From an uncultured Lachnospiraceae bacterium (lineage in GTDB: Bacteria > Bacillota > Clostridia > Lachnospirales > Lachnospiraceae): a stretch of 5,123 nucleotides of DNA. Below, one piece after another: positions 1 through 5,123 of the stretch. The notes beneath the pieces were generated by a model. It ran no database searches, was not told where the DNA came from, and worked only from the letters and a program-made list of their open reading frames with translations. Positions within the stretch are counted from its first letter, which is position 1, and each line of letters starts with the position of its first letter. The stretch is from positions 1-5,123 of the forward strand of contig CAOKHR010000193.1 in NCBI GenBank assembly GCA_948468325.1, given 5' to 3'. A program made the translations under genes and the position numbers.

Positions 1-134
1 CGTTTTACACTTGGCTTTTCGTAATGTTCTCTCTTACGAATCTCCTGCTGAATACCAGCCTTTGCACAGTTTCTTTTGAATCTGCGTAAAGCGCTGTCTA
101 AAGTCTCGTTTTCTTTTACGATTACATTTGACAT
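1..134 (-). CDS. rpsU: 30S ribosomal protein S21 (partial, 3' end outside window)
   Basis: S21 is a small basic protein of the 30S subunit that helps mRNA binding at initiation. The minus strand from the ATG at 134..132 reads MSNVIVKENETLDSALRRF, then a basic run with KRNCAKAG, IQQEIRKREHYEKPS and VKR. This is the typical bacterial S21 N-terminus: a short beta strand, the LDSALRRFKR helix, then the RKREHYEKPS segment. Forty-four complete codons are present. The family is usually about 58 residues, so roughly a quarter of the gene lies beyond position 1. The start is fixed by the conserved MSNV beginning and by an AGGTG motif 7 nt upstream. It has its own promoter (214..241), which lies inside the 3' end of the preceding kinase-phosphatase ORF. 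Identification rests on sequence recognition and is close to certain. Confidence 0.97.
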   Translation of the reverse strand, partial: MSNVIVKENETLDSALRRFKRNCAKAGIQQEIRKREHYEKPSVK

Positions 135-141
135 AGTCTCA

Positions 142-157
142 CACCTAACCTCCCTCC
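142..157 (-). promoter_or_regulatory. rpsU ribosome binding region with two purine-rich blocks
   Basis: On the minus strand a GGAGGGAGG block (157..149) lies 14 nt before the rpsU ATG, and AGGTG (146..142) lies 7 nt before it. The first is the better match to the anti-Shine-Dalgarno but sits unusually far away. The second has normal spacing but is a weaker match. Which one the ribosome uses cannot be decided from sequence. Confidence 0.6.
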
Positions 158-194
158 AGCTGCGTATTGTGCGCATTCAACTGTCTGGGTAATT

Positions 195-347
195 TTAAAT
201 TGCACTAAAGAATATTATAGCATAATTTTTCCATTCGTCAACTACTTTTATATAAAAACTAGAGCGTATTTCACGGAAGATTCCAATGTAATGTTGTATA
301 TAATTTACCAATAATTTTTTGTATTTATATCTAAAAATGGCATAAAT
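195..347 (-). other. Non-homologous 3' tail of the kinase-phosphatase ORF
   Basis: From about codon 305 to the stop, the reading frame becomes strongly A+T-rich and codes for Ile, Tyr, Lys and Phe in a pattern typical of translated non-coding DNA. It contains the rpsU promoter. No other minus-strand frame here continues the phosphatase fold, so a deletion or replacement fits better than a simple frameshift. The exact breakpoint near 347 is inferred from where family-like sequence stops. Confidence 0.55.
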
Positions 348-1259
348 TGTACTAAGTCCCGCATGCGTCACCAGAAAGATTCGGCTGCCATATTTATAAT
401 AAGCACATTGTCCGAATTTCCGGTACAGCTGCCGAAGCTCTTTTTTGCTGATATTCGCATCGTCTAACACATGCTTCGTAACCGTTTCAAATTCTCTGGA
501 GCCTCCGGTCATATCATTTGCATATGTCCACAGCCAACGTTCATGATTTCCTTCCAGCATAAGTACATTCTTTTTGTTCTTGATTGACATCAGAAATTCA
601 ATGACTTCCACATTTTCAATGCCTCTGTCAATGTAATCTCCTGTAAATATGTACATTTCATCCTCTTTCATCCCGCCGCAATCCGAAAAATACTTCTGCA
701 AAACCGTATAACAGCCGTGAATATCTCCAATGTGATGCACTTTCTTATAGTGCGAAAAATCTACCATCTCAAGCCAGATTGTATCCAGTTCATCCGGCTT
801 TATCACTTTTACGCCGGAGGGAATCTTCTGTGTTGCAAACCGTGCATACATTCTTTCAATCACATGCTCTGACACTCTTTTTAACGGCTCTCTTTTTGCA
901 TTTCTTATTTTTACTTCTTCCATCGGTATATCTGTAAAATCAACACAATAAATCCTGTACCGATATGCCGTACACAGTTCCTTATATCTGTTTATTTCCG
1001 ATGTTTTGGAGTTTGTGGCATCAATTACCGTAAATTCGCCTTTCTGCATCCGAAGCTCTAACAGCTGAAACAAGATTTTCCATACGACGCTGTCATTGCT
1101 CTGGCTGATACTTTCTGTTCCGTCCACCTGCATCACAGGACTCTGGCACAAAAGACGAATATCGTCTGCTGACAATGCATATCCTTTCAGTCCCATCTGT
1201 TCAATCCAGGTTGTTTTTCCGCAGCCTGCCGAACCTCTCAATAAAAGTAAAATTCTCAT
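195..1259 (-). CDS. Polynucleotide kinase / metallophosphatase fusion (Pnkp-like), C-terminally truncated
   Basis: This 354-residue protein joins two domains known from bacterial Pnkp RNA-repair enzymes. Residues 1-165 are a P-loop 5'-OH polynucleotide kinase: Walker A GSAGCGKT (9-16), SADDIR (30-35) and a lid-like REPLKRVSEHVIERM segment (123-137). Residues 170-304 are a calcineurin-like phosphatase: GDIHG (D179, H181), GDYIDRG (D208), GNHE (N238, H239) and THAGL (H299). Known Pnkp enzymes heal RNA ends by 5' phosphorylation and 3' dephosphorylation, then seal with a C-terminal ligase; no ligase is present here. After THAGLST the protein turns into an A+T-rich, Tyr/Ile/Phe/Lys-rich tail unlike the family, and the final phosphatase His motif is missing. 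The kinase half looks intact; phosphatase activity is doubtful. The ATG follows an AGGAAAGG ribosome binding site (1275..1268), and MRILLLLRGSAG places the first beta strand directly before the P-loop. No convincing promoter was found. It may be a decaying gene. Confidence 0.82.
   Translation of the reverse strand: MRILLLLRGSAGCGKTTWIEQMGLKGYALSADDIRLLCQSPVMQVDGTESISQSNDSVVWKILFQLLELRMQKGEFTVIDATNSKTSEINRYKELCTAYRYRIYCVDFTDIPMEEVKIRNAKREPLKRVSEHVIERMYARFATQKIPSGVKVIKPDELDTIWLEMVDFSHYKKVHHIGDIHGCYTVLQKYFSDCGGMKEDEMYIFTGDYIDRGIENVEVIEFLMSIKNKKNVLMLEGNHERWLWTYANDMTGGSREFETVTKHVLDDANISKKELRQLYRKFGQCAYYKYGSRIFLVTHAGLSTIYAIFRYKYKKLLVNYIQHYIGIFREIRSSFYIKVVDEWKNYAIIFFSAI
214..241 (-). promoter_or_regulatory. 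Sigma-A (sigma-70 type) promoter of rpsU
   Basis: Reading the minus strand, TTGACG (241..236, five of six matches to TTGACA) is followed by a 16-bp spacer and a perfect TATAAT (219..214). A TG one base upstream of the -10 box gives an extended -10 (TGCTATAAT). Transcription should begin near 207, leaving an rpsU leader of about 70 nt. The whole promoter lies within the last codons of the kinase-phosphatase ORF, which ends at 195. The match is strong; use in vivo is inferred. Confidence 0.85.
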
Positions 1260-1261
1260 CT

Positions 1262-1330
1262 TAAATCATCCTTTCCTGTATACCAATACACACACAACCT
1301 GCCGCCGGCAGCTTTTTACATACGAAAGAC
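1262..1330 (-). other. Short intergenic leader of the kinase-phosphatase gene
   Basis: This stretch lies between the hydrogenase terminator and the kinase-phosphatase start. It holds the AGGAAAGG ribosome binding site (1275..1268), a short GT repeat, and a small CTGCC/GGCAG palindrome (1299..1311). I found no -35/-10 pair good enough to call a promoter, so the gene may depend on terminator read-through or a weak promoter. Confidence 0.5.
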
Positions 1331-1372
1331 AAAAAGCGGCATAGTCCGGATATAACATCCAGTCTATGCCGC
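1331..1372 (-). terminator. Rho-independent terminator of the hydrogenase operon
   Basis: The minus strand just after the hydA stop forms a 37-nt hairpin (1372..1336). It has two 16-nt arms, GCGGCATAGACTGGAT and ATCCGGACTATGCCGC, around a GTTAT loop. The arms pair throughout except for one A-A mismatch and one G-U pair. TTTTTGTC follows immediately (T run at 1335..1331). It starts about 10 bp after the hydA stop codon. This separates the hydrogenase operon from the kinase-phosphatase gene. Confidence 0.93.
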
Positions 1373-1382
1373 CGCGCTTTCT

Positions 1383-3071
1383 TTAATGAAGATTTCTATG
1401 TAAAAGTTTATGCTCTTTTCCTTTCAGGAAATCCTGATACAATGCCTGTATTGCCGGATTTTCATCTGCGGATCTGATATTGGAACTCATATCTACTTTG
1501 TAAATACCTTCCATACGTCTCTTCTTGGTTCTTGGCCCTGCCGGTCCCGGCTGGCCCCCTCCCATAATACAGCCCCTCTTGCAGGCCATAACTTCTACAA
1601 AATCATATTGCGCTTCGCCCGCTTTGATGCTGTCTAACAGCCTCCCTGCATTAGCAAGACCATTTACTACAGCAATACGGACTTCTCTGCCTCCGTGCTC
1701 AATGACGGCTTCTTTGATTCCGTCTTCTCCGCGGACACCAGTAAAACTGATTTCCCGCAGAGACTCATAATCTTTTTTATCGGAAAGACGCCGTAATACG
1801 GCTTCCGTCACACCGCCGGTTACGCCGAAAATCGCGCCGCCGCCAGAGGCCAGAGAAAACGGCATATCTGCTGATTCTCCCTGTATTTTATCAAACTGGA
1901 TACCCATCTGCTTAATCATACGGATGACTTCTGTTGTCGTCAGTACGAAATCCGTATCCTGTCTGCCGTCTGTAAAGTTGTCTTTTCTTAATATCTCACC
2001 TTTTTTGGCAGTACAGGGCATAATGGATACTACCATTGTCTTCTTGCCTTCTTTTTCGTCTCTTTCTTTAAAATACTCCTTGATAACCGGTGAAAACATT
2101 CCCTGTGGAGAACGGCAGGTCGAAATATTTTTTGCGAATTCCGGATATTTGGTCTCGCAATATTTCACCCATCCCGGACAGCAGGAAGTAAATAACGGCA
2201 GATTGTCTCCTTTTTCCAGACGCTCTGCAAATTCGGCAGACTCTTCCATTACGGTCAGATCTGCTGCAAAATTCGTATCATATATCTCGTCAAATCCCAT
2301 AATACGCAGCGCTTCTACCAGTTTGCCAAAAGAATTCTTTCCCTTGGGAATCTGGAAATGATCGCCGACTGCAATACGGACAGACGGAGCCACCTGTGCT
2401 ACTACACGGATATTCTCGTCTTCAATGGCATCCCATACGACAGTAACATTAGAGCGCAGGGAAAGCGCCGACGTCGGACAGACTGCCGCGCACTGGCCGC
2501 AGCCTACGCAGTCCGTTTCACTGAGCTTTTTATTGAAAGCCGGCATTACCTGCGTCTTGGAGCCGCGGAATGCAAAATTAATCGCACCGACTCCCTGAAT
2601 CTCGTCACAGGTACGCACACAGTCGCCGCAAAGAATACATTTGTTGGGATCTAACACAATACTTGGTGAACTCATGTCGATTGGACGTTTTTCTTTTGTA
2701 TTCGGGAAACGCACATCATGTACGCCGACCCGGTATGCCAGAGACTGCAGCTCGCACATACCATTCTTATGACAGACCGTACAATCCCTGTCATGGGACG
2801 CCAGCAGCAGTTCAATCATCAGTTTGCGGTAACTTTGTATCCTCTTTGTATTTGTATAAATCACCATTCCCGCTCTCGGCTGTTCCGAACAGGATGCAAA
2901 AATTCTTCCTTTATTATCTTCCACTACACACATACGACAGGCACCGTAAATAGACAGCTCCGAATGGTAGCAGAAAGTCGGCAGATCAATGCCTGCCTTA
3001 CGGATTAATGAAAGTACGTTCTTTTCCCCTTCAATCGGTACTTTTTTTGAATCTATTGTAATATAATCCAT
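1383..3071 (-). CDS. hydA: [FeFe]-hydrogenase catalytic subunit HydA (HndD-like)
   Basis: HydA reversibly reduces protons to H2 at the H-cluster in the cytoplasm. The 562 residues show, in order: an N-terminal plant-type [2Fe-2S] domain (C34, C45, C48, C61); a His-Cys3 [4Fe-4S] site (H93, C97, C100, C106); two [4Fe-4S] ferredoxin motifs (C145/C148/C151/C155 and C188/C191/C194/C198); and the H-cluster domain. Its signatures are TSCCPGW (C297, C298), MPCTAKKGE (C353) and MACKRGCIMGGGQP (C497, C501). Residues matching the Clostridium pasteurianum CpI proton path are present: E277, E280, C297 and S317. The C-terminal small-subunit segment ends in KLLHRNLH. Length is close to CpI and HndD (about 575-585). 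It lacks the extra C-terminal [2Fe-2S] domain of Thermotoga HydA. The start follows AGGAGG, 12 bp after hydB, and a terminator follows the gene. The context with HydB and HydC indicates the NAD-linked multimeric group rather than a monomeric ferredoxin hydrogenase. Confidence 0.97.
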   Translation of the reverse strand: MDYITIDSKKVPIEGEKNVLSLIRKAGIDLPTFCYHSELSIYGACRMCVVEDNKGRIFASCSEQPRAGMVIYTNTKRIQSYRKLMIELLLASHDRDCTVCHKNGMCELQSLAYRVGVHDVRFPNTKEKRPIDMSSPSIVLDPNKCILCGDCVRTCDEIQGVGAINFAFRGSKTQVMPAFNKKLSETDCVGCGQCAAVCPTSALSLRSNVTVVWDAIEDENIRVVAQVAPSVRIAVGDHFQIPKGKNSFGKLVEALRIMGFDEIYDTNFAADLTVMEESAEFAERLEKGDNLPLFTSCCPGWVKYCETKYPEFAKNISTCRSPQGMFSPVIKEYFKERDEKEGKKTMVVSIMPCTAKKGEILRKDNFTDGRQDTDFVLTTTEVIRMIKQMGIQFDKIQGESADMPFSLASGGGAIFGVTGGVTEAVLRRLSDKKDYESLREISFTGVRGEDGIKEAVIEHGGREVRIAVVNGLANAGRLLDSIKAGEAQYDFVEVMACKRGCIMGGGQPGPAGPRTKKRRMEGIYKVDMSSNIRSADENPAIQALYQDFLKGKEHKLLHRNLH

Positions 3072-3079
3072 CTTACGTT

Positions 3080-3085
3080 CCTCCT
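3080..3085 (-). promoter_or_regulatory. hydA ribosome binding site nested in the hydB stop codon
   Basis: A perfect AGGAGG on the minus strand lies 8 nt before the hydA ATG (3071..3069). The hydB stop codon TAG (3086..3084) supplies its first AG. Ribosomes ending hydB therefore stop on the hydA Shine-Dalgarno, an arrangement that favours coupled, balanced translation of the two subunits. It also supports 3071 as the start. Confidence 0.92.
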
Positions 3086-4964
3086 AACTTTCTTTTACAA
3101 TCGCGCCAAACGGACAGTTGTCCAGACAGGTTCCGCACTTAATACATGCTTCCTGATTGATTACAAACGGTTCTTTTATTTTTCCGCTGATTGCATTTAC
3201 CGGACAATTTCTTGCACATTTCGAACATCCCTTACATTTCTCGGGCACAATCTTATATTGCTGCAATGCCTGACAGGTTCCTGTCTTACAGCGTTTCTCC
3301 ACAACGTGTTCCAGATATTCTTCCCTGAAATTTCTCAGCGTGGATAATACCGGAAGCGCAGCGCTCTTTCCAAGACCGCAAAGCGCCGTATTGGTAATGG
3401 CTTCTCCCAGTTCCTCTAACATTTTTAAAGACTCTTCTGTTCCTTTTCCTGCCACAATATCTTCTAAAATGTCTAACATCTGTTTTGTACCCTCACGGCA
3501 GGGCACACATTTCCCGCAGCTTTCATTCTGTGTAAAATTCATAAAGAAGCGGGCAACTTCTACCATACAGGTATTTTCGTCCATGACAACCAGTCCGCCG
3601 GAACCAATCATGGCATTTAATTTTTTCAGCGAATCAAAATCCAGTTTCACTTCCAGATTGCTTGTCACAAGACATCCGCCGGAAGGTCCGCCGATTTGTA
3701 CGGCTTTAAACGGCACATCATTCTTCACGCCGCCGCCAATATCATATACAATCTTCCGAAGTGTCGTGCCCATCGGCACTTCAATCAATCCGGTATGTTT
3801 TACACTTCCCGTCAATGCAAATGCTTTTGTACCCGGACTTCCTTCCGTACCAATTGAATGATACCATTTGGCGCCCTCATTAATAATCATCGGCACATTG
3901 GCATATGTTTCTACGTTATTCAATACGGTAGGCTTTGCAAACAAGCCCTGTTCTACCGTCCGCGGAGGCTTGGTTCTGGGCATTCCGCGTTCGCCTTCGA
4001 TGGATGCCGTAAGCGCGCTTCCCTCCCCGCAGACGAAAGCTCCTGCCCCGCGGTTGATATGTATCCGGAAAGAAAATTCCGTTCCTAATATGTTTTCTCC
4101 CAAAAGTCCTGCTTCTGTTGCCTGTGCAATCGCTGTTTTCAGACGGTTAATCGCAAGCGGATACTCTGCTCTTACATAGATATATCCTTCCGACGCGCCG
4201 ACTGCATATCCCGCAATCATCATACCTTCCAGCATTTTATGCGGATCGCCTTCCATTACGCTTCTGTCCATAAATGCGCCGGGATCTCCCTCATCTCCGT
4301 TGCAGACAACGTATTTTTCCTCTACTTTCTGCCGCGCTACCTGCTGCCATTTATATCCTGTGCGGAAGCCTCCGCCTCCTCTTCCTCTTAAGTCTGACTC
4401 TGAGATTTCATTGACAACCTCTTCCGGCGTCATATCAAACAATACTTTTTCTAATGCTTTATAACCGCCGACTGCAAGATATTCATCAATATTTTCTGCA
4501 TCAATATGCCCGCAGTTCTTAAGGACAAGACGCATCTGTTTCTCATAGAAAGGAATCTTCTCCTGCGTCTCGTATTTGATGCCGTCTGCTTCGTAAAGCA
4601 GACGCTCTACCGGACGGTCATTGCGAATGGATTCTTCAAAAATCTCTTCACAGTCTTCCGCTTTCACTTTTACATAAAGATAATTGCTGGGCTCAATCCG
4701 TACTAACGGACCCATCTCGCAGAATCCGTGGCACCCGCTGCGCTTTACGCCTGTGTCCACGGGATGTGCAATTTCCGCACCGAATTCTACTTCTATGCCC
4801 TCCTCTTTTGCTGCCAGTTCTTTAAATTTATCATATATTCCGGCAGAACCTCCTGCCAGACATCCGGTACCCGCACAAACCAAAATCCGGTGTGACGGCC
4901 GTTTCATTGCTTCTTTTGCCTCTATGCGCCTTGCTTCCAAAGCTTCTCTATTCTCTAATCTCAT
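3084..4964 (-). CDS. hydB: NADH/FMN-binding hydrogenase subunit HydB (NuoF-like, HndC-like)
   Basis: HydB carries the nucleotide and flavin site that exchanges electrons between NAD(H) and the hydrogenase. Its 626 residues contain: an N-terminal thioredoxin-like [2Fe-2S] domain (C30, C35, C78, C82); the 51-kDa complex I FMN/NADH core with GRGGGGF (194-200), NGDEGDPGA (222-230), GAGAFVCGEGSAL (306-318) and PTVLNNVET (345-353); an SLBB-like segment (about 380-440); a NuoF-type [4Fe-4S] site (C483, C486, C489, C529); and a C-terminal two-cluster ferredoxin (C577/C580/C583/C587 and C607/C610/C613/C617). The C-terminal ferredoxin and N-terminal [2Fe-2S] domain distinguish it from NuoF of complex I. 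Size and layout agree with HydB of bifurcating HydABC enzymes such as that of Thermotoga. The ATG overlaps the hydC stop in ATGA, with AAGGTG (4980..4975) 10 nt upstream. An extra H553, C559, C564 group may form a further metal site. Whether the cofactor is NADH or NADPH is not decided by the motifs I can see. Confidence 0.96.
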   Translation of the reverse strand: MRLENREALEARRIEAKEAMKRPSHRILVCAGTGCLAGGSAGIYDKFKELAAKEEGIEVEFGAEIAHPVDTGVKRSGCHGFCEMGPLVRIEPSNYLYVKVKAEDCEEIFEESIRNDRPVERLLYEADGIKYETQEKIPFYEKQMRLVLKNCGHIDAENIDEYLAVGGYKALEKVLFDMTPEEVVNEISESDLRGRGGGGFRTGYKWQQVARQKVEEKYVVCNGDEGDPGAFMDRSVMEGDPHKMLEGMMIAGYAVGASEGYIYVRAEYPLAINRLKTAIAQATEAGLLGENILGTEFSFRIHINRGAGAFVCGEGSALTASIEGERGMPRTKPPRTVEQGLFAKPTVLNNVETYANVPMIINEGAKWYHSIGTEGSPGTKAFALTGSVKHTGLIEVPMGTTLRKIVYDIGGGVKNDVPFKAVQIGGPSGGCLVTSNLEVKLDFDSLKKLNAMIGSGGLVVMDENTCMVEVARFFMNFTQNESCGKCVPCREGTKQMLDILEDIVAGKGTEESLKMLEELGEAITNTALCGLGKSAALPVLSTLRNFREEYLEHVVEKRCKTGTCQALQQYKIVPEKCKGCSKCARNCPVNAISGKIKEPFVINQEACIKCGTCLDNCPFGAIVKES

Positions 4965-5123
4965 TGATTCTCTGCACCTTTCAATTCTTCAAATAACTCG
5001 TGTACCTTCTCCGGAGTCATTGCCGGATGCACCACATCATTTACCGTTAATACCGGAGCCAGTCCGCAGGCCCCCAGACAGGAAACCGTCTCCAGTGTAA
5101 AAAGCATATCGTCTGTCGTATGC
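4961..5123 (-). CDS. hydC: Hydrogenase [2Fe-2S] subunit HydC (NuoE-like, HndA-like), partial
   Basis: Only the last 53 residues are in the window; the 5' part lies beyond 5123. The fragment carries LETVSCLGACGLAPVL, holding the second pair of cysteines (C-x3-C) of the thioredoxin-like [2Fe-2S] cluster of NuoE/HndA proteins. It then reads TVNDVVHPAMTPEKV and a helical HELFEELKGAENQ end, typical of the family C-terminus. Full-length relatives are about 160 residues. HydC is an electron-transfer subunit that docks beside HydB. Its TGA stop (4963..4961) overlaps the hydB ATG by the shared ATGA, indicating one operon and translational coupling. The operon promoter must lie upstream, outside the window. 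Confidence 0.94.
   Translation of the reverse strand, partial: HTTDDMLFTLETVSCLGACGLAPVLTVNDVVHPAMTPEKVHELFEELKGAENQ

Noticed and set aside
195..347. A frameshift as the cause of the odd kinase-phosphatase C-terminus
   Set aside because: The other two minus-strand frames across this stretch do not restore phosphatase-like sequence or a GH motif, so a single-base indel does not explain it.
1277..1282. TGGTATACA as an extended -10 for the kinase-phosphatase gene
   Set aside because: It has only four of six matches in the hexamer and no -35 at proper spacing, and the predicted start of transcription would fall inside the ribosome binding site.
1299..1317. CTGCC-GCC-GGCAG palindrome followed by CTTTTT as a plus-strand terminator
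   Set aside because: The stem is only 5 bp with a 3-nt loop, and there is no plus-strand gene upstream for it to terminate.
3340..3861. Plus-strand open frame of 173 codons
   Set aside because: It lies entirely antisense to hydB, whose motifs are unambiguous, and its translation shows no recognisable domain. The other plus-strand frames opposite hydC, hydB, hydA and the kinase-phosphatase gene were rejected for the same reason.
3084..4964. HydB as NuoF of respiratory complex I
   Set aside because: The N-terminal [2Fe-2S] domain, the C-terminal two-cluster ferredoxin and the adjacent H-cluster subunit all point to a hydrogenase; no other nuo gene is present.

Overview
The window is a stretch of a Firmicutes chromosome, most likely a fermentative clostridium of the Lachnospiraceae type. 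This is inferred from the [FeFe]-hydrogenase gene cluster, strong AGGAGG-type ribosome binding sites, the moderate base composition and a short rpsU gene with a lysine/arginine-rich product. All genes lie on the minus strand, so transcription runs from position 5123 towards position 1. I see no real gene on the plus strand, and no tRNA, rRNA, CRISPR array or insertion sequence.

Region 1 (5123 to 1331) is the end of a trimeric hydrogenase operon in the order hydC-hydB-hydA. Only the C-terminal 53 residues of HydC (NuoE-like [2Fe-2S] subunit) are in the window. HydB (626 aa, NADH/FMN subunit) and HydA (562 aa, H-cluster subunit) are complete. The genes are tightly coupled: hydC and hydB share an ATGA overlap, and the hydB stop codon TAG is nested in the hydA Shine-Dalgarno. 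A strong intrinsic terminator follows hydA. Together the three subunits should form a cytoplasmic complex exchanging electrons between NAD(H), ferredoxin and H2, probably with electron bifurcation or confurcation. In a fermenter this would dispose of reducing power as H2.

Region 2 (1330 to about 195) holds one gene for a fusion of a P-loop polynucleotide kinase and a calcineurin-like metallophosphatase, related to bacterial Pnkp RNA-repair enzymes. It has no ligase domain. The phosphatase domain appears cut off just after its THAGLS motif. The last 50 or so codons are A+T-rich, look unlike the family, and run through the promoter of the next gene.

Region 3 (about 241 to 1) is the promoter, leader and first 44 codons of rpsU (ribosomal protein S21), which runs off the left edge.

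I did not find a clearly new multi-gene system. The most unusual feature is the truncated kinase-phosphatase gene whose 3' end is also the rpsU promoter.
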